Origin: Ampelocalamus luodianensis | Lineage: Eukaryota; Streptophyta; Magnoliopsida; Poales; Poaceae | Direction: 5' to 3' | Assembly (NCBI GenBank): GCA_036346255.1 | Contig: CM070633.1 | Coordinates: forward strand, 2,604,001-2,668,000 | DNA length: 64,000 bases | In this document: positions 47,701-59,300 of the stretch, one piece after another | Layout of the letters: the number at the start of each line of letters is the position of its first letter | Position numbering within the stretch: the stretch's first letter is position 1 | The notes under the pieces: generated by a model | Database searches by the model: none | The model's input: the letters and a program-made list of their open reading frames with translations, nothing else | Told to the model about the DNA's origin: nothing | Program-made: the position numbers and the translations under genes

Positions 47701-50700
47701 TGTTGAGGAATCTGAGGGCAAAGGAGGCGACAATAGCTTGACCATCATGCGGACAACATGTTCCTGAGGAAAACATGTAGAATTTAAATAAAATCCTTTT
47801 AGAGAAAAGTTGCCAGATATGGAGAATCAGCACACCAGTGCTTCTGCACCCATTTTGGCTAGCACATGAGCGTAGACCATCAAATCAATATTATATTGTT
47901 ATGGAGACCAATTCATCTAAAATCATTAAATTATATCAACAAAAAAATTGAGGAATTTGATGTAAACATTTTGGAAGCTCTTTAGATCATCGTATGGAGT
48001 AAAATAAGGTACCTGAATATTCCAACCACGAACAAGTGATGCACCGCACAGAATTTTAGCAGCAGCTGATTTTTCTTGTTCTGAACCATTTAATGCTATG
48101 TGGTATAATTTTTCCAGTTCAGTGACACTGAACAAACAAAACAGAATTCCAAATCACTACTTGTCAGAAATAACTTCCCTCAAAGAACAAATTGTTAAAG
48201 TCGTTAAAGTTATTGCTAGCCTGTAGAATTTCTAAATTGATTGCGAATATAATTTATATACCTTGAAGCAGGAGTCGCAATCAGAGCATTCTTAAGTGGA
48301 TCAGATAGAGGAGCTCCTTGCATAAAGTTCAACCATGGGGATTCCTGGGGTAAAGTTGCATCCTTCAAGTGCCCAGATGATACAACATAACCAGGCCACA
48401 AGTAAGCAGATGTATCGATCAAATTCCTCGAAATACAGGCTTCAACTATAAGATGTAGCATGTTCCCAACTGAAAAATGATATATGGTAAGAAAAAAAAG
48501 GTTAAAACAAACAGAGATAGAAGATATATATATTTTAAAGAGAATACTACAGAAAAATATAAGTACAAAAATCCAAGAACAGCTAGCAACTGAATGTACA
48601 AAAATGGCTATCAACAGGATCCAATCACCAAGCAGTCAGTTTAGTTTACAAAGACTGATTTCCTACATGAATCAATCACCAGACCCTAATTAGCTTATCT
48701 ACTAACAGAATAAAAAACTATTTTCTCAAGAGCATTTACAACCCCCCGTAGTCCCTACATTCACGAAAACCTGGCACTTTTGACCAAATTAAACAAACCA
48801 ATGTAACAACGTTTTAGATAGAAGTATAGCAGAAGTACCATCTAATAACTATCAGAAAAACAAATAACGAGGCAGTAAAATTAAGGTGGTTAAATAGTTA
48901 ATAATTAAACAAAATTAAGGCTTTGTTGTTGTTGTTGTAAATAGTTCATAAGGTTACTGTGGAACAAATATATGCTTAATAGGATAATCACAAGTACTTA
49001 TCAAATAAAACTTTTTTGTCAAAAGCGCCGAGTATTCATGCATGTATTATTGACAAGACCAACTGCTTATGCGAAGTTCCTCACTAAGTAATAATATCAG
49101 TTAACAACCACCAAGTAGAATATGAAAAGGTAGTGTACCAGCTTTCGTTGGAGAGTCACTCTGGCCAATCAAGCTAGGTTGCCACCCCCAGCCTTATAAT
49201 TGGCCTTAAACATTGCCGCTTTTGAAGCTGCAGCATTGGCCGCATTTACCACTGATGAAGGTGGTACAAGAAGTCCTGAATATTGAACCAAATCCTGGAG
49301 AGAAGATATAAGTCCTAGTCTTCGCGGAAGAATTTTGTTTCCTTCAGCTCCAGAAGCGTCAGTTTCTTCTTTAAGAATTGCAGCAATTGCTAGTGGAATA
49401 AGAGCTAAGAGCATGCATAATCTCGCGTCTAGATGAGGAATTGGGCCTTCGAGAGGTTCCCTAGCCTAGTCACAACATTAGTGTGTGAAGAGGCAACAAT
49501 AGAAGTATACATAATTTCATCGACAATAATAGATCAAGGAAAAGGTGTATCACCCGTTGTACAAGACGAAGGGCAGAAATCCAAAGAGCTTTAAAAGTTT
49601 CCTGCCAATTTGCCTCATTGATTGCTTGGAGCGTCTTGGTCATTTCTGATTAAGGGAAACATGACATTAATCAATAAAAATCATGCCAGCCTCGTAAGAA
49701 AACTGAAAGAAAGACCTAAAACACTTTGATTGTAAATTCATAGCATTGGTTACAATAATCATTTTCATCTACATCACTAAACCAAGACGATAGATTATCT
49801 CACAGCACGGATGGGTAAATGCTGTGGAGACACTAATAGGGAATAAATGCAAGTTAAATAATTCAAGTCAGTTTAAACCGATCGTGTGGGGCCGTGGGTG
49901 TACCTTTTAGAACCTCGATAGCAGATATACCACTTAGATGTTTCCCATCAATTGCATTCTCCACGTAAATATCAAATATAATCCAGCAGGCAGCTCTCCC
50001 AGCTCCAGTAAGTTGGCCCAGCAAGGAACCACTGAATCTCATGTTACAAAGAACACCCACAAGCCGTTTGTTGTTTGGTTGATAATCTGCATTGCTAACT
50101 CTCCGGATATTCATCAATAAATCATCAATTTTAGGACTAGCAGGCAATAGTCTCTCCAATGCCATTTTGTGAGCTTCAACCAATGTCAACCTCTGGCTTA
50201 GAGCACTGAATTTTTCAGGCCTAACCTAGAAAAATTGTCTAATTAGCACAGATTTATACTGTTGATTATTAGCTACACCTAAAGTATAAAAGGAGCAGAA
50301 ATTTATTCTTTAAGAGCTCTTAGGAAAGGTGATGGCAATGTAAAAGGCTTATATACAAATCGTACATTCTTATCAGCTAATGGAGCAGTCAGTTACTATT
50401 GGAGTGGCTGTCTATGAAAAGAGGAAAAGGAGTTACTATTAATCTCTCATTATAAAAGGCAGCTTCACCTTGAACATCATCATTATTATCAATGATACTG
50501 CTTAGCCTACTCTCATTCTTGTATTTCGTTGTAAAAAGAACAAATTGTCCCCATCTCTTATCCTCACATAACCCAACAAGGCAACAAGTTCCAAAATATG
50601 ATGCTTGGACAGAGGCAAAACTGAAAGCCATGAATATAAATATCTTCAAGATCAGCGTGTTAATAAGGTGGACCACACTCAACACCAGCTTGAACTTTTC

Positions 50701-52312
50701 TTGCATTTAAAATTGTTAGGCTTATCTTCCACCATGAATATTATCCTCAATGGCAACCATTCTATGTTAAAAGTTGTCAATAGGGTAATACATTAAGGTT
50801 CATTCCCAACTTGACCTTTATATCGTACACTCCATAGTCCAGAAAATCTATGGGAAAGATTATGAGAAAACATACATGTTCAGGCATATCAAGCGCAGAA
50901 ATGCTTGAATCTTTCTATCAGCAACCATCATATGCAACACATCTAAAGCCATGACAGTGTTCTTTCGACGTAACTGTTCATGGTGCTCATTTTGCTTCTC
51001 AGTAGAGACCCCTTTGACATCTAAGTCCATGCCCTGTGGCCCTTCGATGGAATATACACTCTCCTGCTCCTCTGTCAGCCCAGATGGAAAGCCGCAATCC
51101 TCAAGTATGCAATCAACCAGTTTGGTGATAACAATCAACACGAACAGAATGACGACATGTCCAAAGTCTATTCCACAAAATCCATAAATTTTTGATAGTT
51201 GCAAAGCATCATCAATAGACTTTGTTATCCTGGGAAGCACAGTAACCGCATATGAGCACAAGCCAGCAGTATACAAGTCAGTAAGTCACTTACAGGTAAT
51301 ATTGTTCATACAGCAGAGCATTGGCAGTTTACTGCTAATAGGTACTGTGGTCATACTGCAAAGTATGAAATCAGAAAACAAGCAAAAAATGGCAAGTATA
51401 ACAGTAATGTGTGGGTCAACAACTATCAAACCATGCCCATATATATTCATCATACAACAAATTGTGATATCCACAAACAAGCACGAGTCTTCATACAAGC
51501 AAAAACACCAAAACAAGGTTGATTATTAACCCACTACGCTTCAGGCTTGGGGTGTAATCAAGCATCATGAAGCTGTATATTTTAACAAAGATGATTTTTT
51601 TTGTTCAAATTTACAGATGCAGTTCAACATAATCGAAATGAAAGTATACCTGAAAAATCTAAAAGAACAGTAATGAATTTTGCAAGAACCATGGCGTTTT
51701 TGTGTCCCTTGCAAAAAATACATAATCTATATAATTTTAGTATTAAAAAATCTATATAATTTTGAGTATAGCGCAGATCTAAAGGAGCAAATAGAGCAAT
51801 ATATATTACACTGAAAAGAAGTCTAATAGACTACGATGACCAAACCACGCCCTCTGGTTCTCACATTCCCTAGCTGAACTCTTACTTGTCACGATTAGGC
51901 CCAGCCTCCATGGACAGCGAGGAGGACGTGACGTTACACTTCATCAGCTCCAAGTACAGCCGGTACGCCTCCGGCTGCGCGCGCCGCTGCGGCAGCACCC
52001 TACAAAACCGCACCAAATCACTCACAAACGCTACAAAAGTCGGCGCCGACATTCGCGCACGAACTGAAAAGCGGACCTGGGGGTGAGGAGCGCAAGGACG
52101 TGGAGCGGGCAGAGGAGGCGGGAGGCCATGGCCTGGCCCACGAGCTTCCACAGCGACGGCGAGTTGTGCGCGAAGCAGAGGTTGGAGACGAGGATCCCGG
52201 CGAGGTCCGCGCTGGGTAGCCCCGTCCCCTCCCCGACGACGACGCGGGCCGCCTCCACCGCCCGCAGCAGCGGCGGGTCGCCGCGCGCCTCCGACGCCTT
52301 GACCGCCGCCAT
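44777..52312 (-). CDS. MED33: Mediator complex subunit 33 (REF4/RFR1 family), 12 exons, with a frameshift in exon 6
   Basis: A plant-specific Mediator tail subunit in the nucleus. Arabidopsis MED33A/B restrain phenylpropanoid gene expression. Exons (minus): 52312-52077, 51999-51886, 51229-50876, 50220-49904, 49645-49554, 49465-49139, 48469-48262, 48127-48013, 47763-47596, 46995-46320, 46212-46006, 45870-44777. Family blocks include SLWKLVGQAMASRLL, MLHLIVEACISRNL, KILCGASLVRGWNIQ, VPAWEFLEAVPFVLEAVLTA, DFLPASLAAIVSYFSAEI and LWTQKVRRWHDF. The total, 3,908 nt, is one short of a multiple of three. Phase breaks only in exon 6, where a stop at about 49,173-49,175 precedes a continuing +1 frame (LIGQSDSPTKA) that joins exon 7 correctly. 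The first in-frame ATG is at 52312. The open frame extends upstream, and a GTG at 52381 sits in an otherwise ideal start context, so the true start is uncertain. Confidence 0.88.
50389..50640 (-). other. Exon-like open frame inside MED33 intron 3
   Basis: On the minus strand a frame reads FGTCCLVGLCEDKRWGQFVL, then NESRLSSIIDNNDDVQGEAA, preceded by a TTTCAG acceptor-like site and with a G|GTGAAG donor-like site after DDVQ. It is not part of any MED33 homologue I know. It is either a captured exon fragment or chance. Confidence 0.3.
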
Positions 52313-52399
52313 CACCCTCCTCTCCAGCTCGCCGCCCCCTGTGGGCACCAGCGCCACCGCATCCTCCGCCGCCGTCGCCACGGTGACCTCGTCGGGGGA

Positions 52400-53068
52400 C
52401 GGGTTTGTGTTTGGATTTTGTGTGCGAGCGTCTCGATTTTCTCCTCTATCCTTTTCTTTCTGCACTTCACGAGGGGCTCGCGACTTTGGATTCGTGTGGA
52501 AAGGGGAAGTGCTTAAGAGGCGGGGACAGGGTGGGGAAGATCTGGGCAGTCGGATCTCATCTCGCCTCCGTCGCCGTCGGCGGTGGCAATCGCGCGCGAC
52601 CGCATGACTTACGTTTTGCACCCGCAGATTCCGTGTACGCGGACGGTGATTCGCTGCCCCGCGTGGCAGGTGGGGCCTTGCGGTGACGGCGATCTCCGCG
52701 GATATAGAACCAAATCGGGAAGACCGTGACTGTACTGTTCAAATGATTAGACCAACACCCAATATTGGAGCACGTAACCGATTAACTGTTATGTTTGTTG
52801 GCTCGCAGGTGGAGTGGCATTTTTTTCCCCGACTCAGTAGCTGCGCTTTCATTACTCATGAACAGGGTTACAACAGTTTGGTACTCATGATAAGAGGAAA
52901 TTAGGCACTTGGTTTAACCGTGTACAATTAATTACTCGGTTGTGAACTTGAGATACTCCACAATTAAGGGTGAGCAAGAACTTCGGTGGTAAGAGAAGGT
53001 GAAGTTGAGAAATAGCTACGTATTCCCACAAATATATACTTGTTTCTTGTTGTTTCGCACTACTAACT
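52400..53068. promoter_or_regulatory. MED33 upstream region and junction to retrotransposon
   Basis: GC-rich to about 52,680, as expected for a grass 5' UTR and promoter of the minus-strand gene, then AT-rich. No individual motif is claimed. Confidence 0.45.
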
Positions 53069-53945
53069 ATGTCAAATGGATGTGGTAACTTTGAAGAGGG
53101 CGATCTCGGTGCACCGGTTACTCGCTTGCAATATCATGCACTACGAGATACATTACGGCGGGAGTTCCAAGTTGGAACCTCGACGTTGGAGGAGAAACAA
53201 GAACAACTCAGGAAGGAGACGACCAATTCGGTTAAAGATATCCAAATTGATATGAATGAGCAATTGAACGTTCTACGTACGAACGTGGTTGCTGATATTG
53301 TTTGTGAGCTACAGTCTCCACAAGATGACACAAGTGTACACCATCCGCTACTTGATGAGACTGGTGAGGAAGCTGATGCCCGTGTAACTCGAGAAGCTCA
53401 AGAATGTCGAGCTCGAGTGTCTGCTAGTGCCATTCGGACACCCCCACCCAGGCGTGGTAGAGGAGGCGATGACCATGGTCCAGGGAGGAGCCGTGGACAA
53501 GGAGGACGTGGTGGTGCTGTACATGATGATGATAATAAGTACTTGTTGCACCGCAATGACAAATATCACCATCGGAACCGCGATGGCGACGATCGGCCCA
53601 ACAAGGAGAAATTTGGTAAATTAAAGTTTTATATGCCAAAGTTTTCAAGTGGTGCTGATTCGAGTAGTATCTCACTTGGGAGCTCAAGGTGGACAAAGTG
53701 TTTCGCGTGCACAACTACTCCGAGGACAAGAAGCTTGCAACGGCCTCACTTGAATTTGATGGCTACACGTTGATTTGGTGGGAACAAGTTCATAATCAAA
53801 GGAGCAATGATGGTGAGCGTCCTGTTGCATCATGGGCTGAGATGAAGCATGCGTTTTGTTCCTAAACATTACATGCGCGATTTATTTGATAAATTGCAAA
53901 ATCTAAGGCAAGAGAGTTACATAATAGAGGAGTACTATAAGGAGA
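53069..53945 (+). mobile_element. Ty3/gypsy gag N-terminal fragment
   Basis: A 234-codon frame starts MSNGCGNFEEGDLGAPVTRL. It has a coiled-coil-like part (LEEKQEQLRKETTNSVKDIQ), a disordered Arg/Gly-rich stretch (PPRRGRGGDDHGPGRSRGQG) and KFGKLKFYMPKF, the usual lead into a retrotransposon gag domain. The frame then shifts near 53,690. The following SYIIEEYYKEIE piece (53,880-53,950) is gag core. Confidence 0.7.
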
Positions 53946-55060
53946 TAGAGAAGGACATTGATGAAGACATCCCTACACTACTACATCTCCCAACTCTCCA
54001 AGTGTGCATGAGGACAATGTTCATGATGTACCTAAAGGTCCAATTACCAGGGCAAGAGCCAAGCTTCTAAACCAACAGATGTTTTTGTTTCTTAAAGAGT
54101 TTTCTTTTGCTAATGAGAATTGGATACTATCTCATGCCAATACATTGTGTATTCTCAAGTTTACCAATTGTGGAGACTTTGGAACCAAGAGGGAGGCTAG
54201 GGCCAAACCAATGGAGGAGCACAAGGGTGGAGTAGCCATACATGCAGCCAAGCACATGGGAGAGCAAGGGGGAAGAAGCCCATACAACTAGCGAGGAAGA
54301 AGCCCATGCGGCCAGCAAGGGGGAAGAAACCCATGCGGCCAAAAGGGGAAAAGGGGAGAAACCAAAGAGTCAAAAGCCTAAGTTTTGGATAAGATTTTCA
54401 ATTCCAATTCAGACCTCCCACAAGTCCGACCGAAATCAAAATCCGAATGAACTCAGAACTCAATTTGGATTCAGTTCGGGACAGCCTGCAGGGCCCGTAA
54501 TAAAAATATCATAACTTTCACAAACAGAGTCCGATTGGGGTGCTCTTATGCTTGTTGAAAAGCTTATTCCAAGGACCACATAGTGGATATGGTGCCAGCC
54601 TCAAAACCTTATGGTCGCGTCGCTATGACCGAAACAATGTGATAGCTGTAAATTTATGTTTCCTTTTGTGTTAGTTTGAGTCCAATACATGTAGGGATGA
54701 GTTGGAGTCGGTTTGGATGACTTGTGGCCGACACTAGGGGTCATATATACTCATGTATTCATGCCTTTTTTGGAGAAGACCACTTTGATATGAGAAATAA
54801 CAGATTGGATTGCTTGTAATCGCTCTTGTTCTTCCAAGGATGCCGAGCACACTTGAGGGGAATTAGGAGTGCTGAATAGAGATCATTCAACCTTTCCGCT
54901 AGGAATTGGGAGCACGATAGATCTTCACTTGGTGGTCGGTGAAGATCAGTGCGTGTGTGTTCTTGTGAATTAAGGAGTGCTAGCTCTTGCATTGGCAACG
55001 GGGATCACTACGATTCGAGAGGCTACACATGAATATCTTGATCCTACGTTGAGAAGATCG
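53946..55060 (+). mobile_element. Gypsy 3'-end remnant plus LTR-like sequence
   Basis: Directly after gag core comes GPITRARAKLLNQQ, a motif otherwise found at the pol C-terminus (compare GPMTRARAKQIQSE at 59,225). The body of the element has been deleted between them. About 800 bp of non-coding LTR-like sequence follows, ending in GAAGATCGGGCGACCCCAT; a similar end recurs at 60,170. Confidence 0.5.
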
Positions 55061-55592
55061 GGCGACCCCATATCAGCCATGATAAGGGCTAATGTGCATG
55101 AGCAGGAGGAGCAAACTATGGCACGATTCTTGTCCCATTTGCATCATCCAATCAAGTGAATCACCGAATTTTAACCTTATAACACCATGGTAGAATTGGT
55201 ACATCAAGCAACCAAGGCCGAACGTTAAGTACAACAAGATGCCAGAATGACAAAGACTTCTTCCTTTGCTTCCCATTCAGCACCTACAGGAGGTAAAACT
55301 ACAACACGGTTCAATTCCACTCATACGTAGCAATTCTATTGGTAGTGTTGCCTTTAATGCACGTGTTGCACCGAATGGGAAAGAAGCTTCTACTTCTATT
55401 GTAAAGAAGGGTCCAACAACTAGTGCTACTTCTTTGGTGGGTTCTACAACAAAGAGTAGTGTAATTCGGTATTTCAAGTGCTTGGGACGTGATCACATTG
55501 CTAGGGAGTGCCCCAATAACCGTTTCATGATTGTGACCAAGGAAGGTGATTATGAATCAACAAGTGACAATATGTTGATCCTAATAATGTAG
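55061..55592 (+). pseudogene. Gypsy gag C-terminal part with CCHC zinc knuckle
   Basis: Frames with EEQTMARFLSHLHHPIK and later YFKCLGRDHIARECPNNRF, whose CX2CX4HX4C nucleocapsid knuckle (about 55,470-55,515) is intact. Stops and frameshifts separate the pieces. Confidence 0.75.
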
Positions 55593-55647
55593 AGAGCTAC
55601 TCGGAGGCCAAAGAAGATGAGGGGCCGACATAACTTATTGCGATTTT

Positions 55648-55901
55648 TTTTCGAGAACACACCAAAGCGCATCATTATATTAAAGAGGAAGAGAAAAAAA
55701 GTGTAACGTGATTACAAGGTTTAGAACTGTCAATAGAATAGATAACAAAAAACCATGAGCTATGGTTAACACAAACAGGATGACAAACTTCAGTAACGAA
55801 GCTCATAGCTCCTACTTCACAACAAGGAAACCTACATTCTTGCTAATTACCACAAAGCACCCTCATGCCGAATGCAACTTATGATGATAGGCAAAGGGCT
55901 A
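55648..55901 (-). mobile_element. LINE/SINE 3'-tail insertion with target duplication
   Basis: A 254-bp insert with poly-T at its left end (poly-A on the minus strand) and the sequence TAATATAATGATGCGCTTTG before TTCTCG. This resembles plant LINE 3' ends. It is flanked by a 16-bp repeat, AACTTATTGCGATTTT (55,632-55,647) and AACTTATTGTGATTTT (55,902-55,917), with one mismatch. It interrupts the gypsy gag-protease junction. Confidence 0.75.
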
Positions 55902-55941
55902 AACTTATTGTGATTTTGAGACCCGTGTTAATCTCATTGTC

Positions 55942-56350
55942 ATGAAGAAGGTGTTGAGTGTACAATCCAAGGAGGGTCATGACCAACGGTGCACTCTATT
56001 TCAAACCAAAGCAAAAGTTGATGGTCGGGTGTGCAAGGAAATCATTGATGGAGGTAGTTGTCACAACTTGGCAAGCAAGGAATTATGTGATAAGCTTGGT
56101 TTGAAGTTTCAACGACATCCCCATCCTTATCATGTGCAATAGTTGAGCGACCGTGAGGAGGTGAAAATCCAATTCATGGTAAAAGTGCCTTTTTAGATTG
56201 GTGAGTATGTTGATACCTTGGAATGTGATGTTGTACCAATGTCGATGTGCCATTTGCTACTTGGCCGACCATGGCAATTTGATCATATGGTTCAGCACGA
56301 CAGTCGTACAAATAGATACTCATTCAAGTGGAAGAACAATTATATTATGC
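55942..56350 (+). pseudogene. Gypsy aspartic protease remnant
   Basis: CKEIIDGGSCHNLASKEL matches the retropepsin active-site region, with DGG in place of DSG/DTG. The downstream part (about 56,215-56,280) resembles the flap region and a LLLGRPW-like end but carries stops. Confidence 0.65.
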
Positions 56351-56759
56351 TCTGTCCTATGACTCCCTCTTAGATTGTAGCTGATAATATGAAAAGGATT
56401 AGTGAGGTGAGAATTGCTTAGATTGTAGTTGATAATATGGAAATGATTAGTGAGGTGAGAATTGACAGTGGAAAAGAGAGAGAGTCACAAAACCATGAGT
56501 GAAAGCCACAAGACAAACATGTGTGGAAAAAGAAAACATGAGGGAGATAAGTTAGTGATGCTAGCTATCAAATTAGAAATGAGAGAGAACCTAGATTTGG
56601 TGCACTTTGTACTCTTGTACAAACATGTATAGCTTTCCACTAACGAATTGACATTTCTCCTTAGTGTTGTTTCTAATGTTTAGTAGGCTTTCAATGATGC
56701 GTTTCTTGAGAAGATACCCGCTGGTTTACCACCCATTCGCGGGATTGAACATCAAGTTG

Positions 56760-57640
56760 ATTTGATTCCAAGAGCATATCTTCCAAATTGTTCACCATAA
56801 CGCACCAATCTGGAGAAACAAAAGAAATTCAGCGACAAGTGCAAGATCTACTTTAGAAAGGGTATGTACACGAACGAAAGCATTAGCCCTTGTGTTGTCC
56901 ATGTTATTCTTGTTCCTAAGAAGGATGATACATGGAGAATGTGTGTAGGTTGATCAATAATATAACTGTTAGATATCATCATCCTATTCCTAGGTTAGAT
57001 GATATACTTGATAAATTGAATGACTCTATTATCTTCTCTAAGATTGATTTGCATAATGGATACCATCAAATTAGGATGAAACTTGGTGATGAATAGAAAA
57101 CAACTTTTAAGACTAAATTTGGTTTGTATAAGTGATTAGTAATGCCTTTCGGATTAACTAATGCACCTAGTACATTTATGTGCTTAATGAATCAAGTTTT
57201 AAGAGCTTTCATTGGAAAATTTGTAGTTGTTTACTTTTGTGATAGTCTAATTGATAGTATAAACTTGGAAGAACACATTGCTCATATTAGACAAGTATTG
57301 CAAATACATAGAAATGAGAAATTATTTGCTAATATTGAGAAGTGCACCTTTTGTACCAATAAAGTTTTGTTCTTGGGCTATGTAGTTTCTGAACAAGGAA
57401 TTGAGGTAGATGACTCTAAAATTGAAGTAATAAAAAATTGGACTACCCCTGTGAATGTTAGTTAAATTGGAAGCTTTCATGGTCTAGCTGATTTCCATCA
57501 TAGATTTGTGAAAGATTTTAGTACCACCGCTACCCTCATTAAATAAATTAACTAAAAATGGTGTATCTTTTGAGTAGGGTGAATCACAAGAAGATGCTTT
57601 CCAAGAGTTAAAGAATATATTAATCGAAGCACCATTGCTT
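56760..57640 (+). pseudogene. Gypsy reverse transcriptase remnant
   Basis: Blocks occur in order: PCVVHVILVPKKD-like (about 56,890), IIFSKIDLHNGYHQIRMK (57,030-57,080), MPFGLTNAPSTFM (57,142), VVVYFCDSLID (57,222), and EKCTFCTNKVLFLGYVVSEQ (57,340). The catalytic FDD position reads FCD, and stop codons interrupt several blocks, so it is inactive. Confidence 0.85.
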
Positions 57641-58018
57641 GTGTTTACCTGGTTTCACTAATTTTTTAAAAAAATTTAAATGTGATGCTAGTGAAATAGG
57701 TATTGGTGGTGTTTTGATGCAAGAGGGAAAACCATTAGCATACTTTAGTGAGAAACTTGTTGGTGCTCAATTGAACTATCATGTGTATGATAAAGGGTTT
57801 TATACTTTGGTTCATGTTCTTGAGACTTAGTAACATTATCTTTAGCCCAAGGATTTTGTTATACATTCTGATCATGAATCACTAAAATATTTGAAAGGCC
57901 AAGCTAAGTTGAATTGTAAACATGCTAAGTGAGTTGAATTTATTGAAACATTTTCATATATTATTAAGTACAAGAAAGGAAAAGAGAATACGGTAGCTGA
58001 TGCTTTATCTAGGAAGTG
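57641..58018 (+). pseudogene. Gypsy RNase H remnant
   Basis: FKCDASEIGIGGVLMQEGKP, then AYFSEKLVGAQLNY, then SDHESLKYLKGQ and ENTVADALSRK. This is the usual RNase H series directly downstream of RT. In-frame stops occur at 57,828 and after HAK. Confidence 0.8.
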
Positions 58019-58019
58019 T

Positions 58020-58780
58020 GTGCTTTTAACTCAATTGGAAGTGCAAGTTCCTGGTTTAGAGAGTTTAGAAGATTTGTACACTTCTGATCATGATTTTTCA
58101 AGACCATATTATTGGCCAATGATGAGACATGACGTCGAGCAGTTTGTTCAAAGATGTATAACATGTCATAAAGCTAAATGTAAACTTAATCCACATAGTT
58201 CATACACTCCACTTCATGTTCCTAATGCACATTGGGAAGATATTAGTATTGACTTTATTTTAGGCTTGCCTGGGACTAAGAGGGGGAGGAATTATGTTTT
58301 TGTACTTGTGGATCGATTCTCTAAAATGACACACTTTATTACTTGTCATAAAAGCAACGATGCGTCACATGTAGCTAACTTGTTTTTTAGGAAAATTATG
58401 AGATTGCATGGAGTGCCAATAACCATTGTTTTAGATCGCGACATCAAATTCATGAGCTATTTTTGAAAGATTTTGGGCCAAGCTTAGGACAAAGTTGTTA
58501 TTCTCGACAACTTGTCACCCATAAACTGATGGACAAACGAAAGTAGTGAATATAACGCTCTCAATGTTGCTAACAACGATGATCAAGAAGAACTTGACGG
58601 AGTGGGATGATTGTTTACCGCATGTGGAATTTGCTTATAACAGGGTGGTACACTCTACTACTCAATTATACACGTTCGAAGTGGTGTATGGTTTCAAACC
58701 CATCACACCGTTTGATTTGTTATCACTTCCTTTGCAAGAACGTGCTAACATGAAGGCTTCAAAGCGTGCTGATTGCCAAT
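58020..58780 (+). pseudogene. Gypsy integrase remnant
   Basis: A zinc-binding CITCHKAKCK and YYWPMMRHDVEQFV segment, then the core with DISIDFILGLPGTKRGRNYV (first Asp) and a second-Asp block that reads VLDRDIKFM. A frameshift at 58,464 precedes the Glu block. Later pieces (WDDCLPHVEFAYNRVVHSTT) belong to the integrase C-terminal half. Confidence 0.85.
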
Positions 58781-59300
58781 AAGATACATGAAAAGATTAA
58801 AGAGAAAATTGAGAAGAAAGGGCACTCCTATGTTGCAAAGGCAAACAAGTCAAGAAAAAAGATGTTGTTTAAATCGGGTGATTTGGTTTGGGTACATTTA
58901 CGCAAAGAATGCTTTATGGAGAAGCATAAATCCAAGTTGATGCCTCGTGGTGATGGTCCATTCAAAGTGCTATCCAAGATTAATGATAATGCTTACAAGA
59001 TAGAACTTCTGGGTGATGATTATGCAGTGAGCACTACTTTTAATGTTGCTAATTTATCACCATTTTTGGACTAGAAGGCATAGAGTCAAGGTCAACTCCT
59101 TTTTAAGAAGGGGAGGATGACGAGGACATCCCAAGCTTTACTACCATTCTTGATGAATCCCATGTTGTTCTCAATGATTCAAGCACTAGTAAGCCAAATG
59201 GAGAACCTAATGCATATAAAGGTCCAATGACAAGAGCTAGAGCTAAACAAATTCAAAGTGAGGTGAATTCTTTTCTTGTTATTAATACTTGTAATGTTTC
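58766..59300 (+). pseudogene. Gypsy pol C-terminal region
   Basis: LFKSGDLVWVHLRKE, then GDGPFKVLSKINDNAYKIEL is the conserved post-integrase module, followed by FNVANLSPF. After a stop, a short tail ends GPMTRARAKQIQSEVN. A purine-rich AAGAAGGGGAGGATGA (59,105) lies between. Confidence 0.75.

Noticed and set aside
52083..52607. 174-codon plus-strand frame over MED33 exon 1
   Set aside because: Antisense shadow of a GC-rich exon; the minus strand carries the conserved MED33 sequence.
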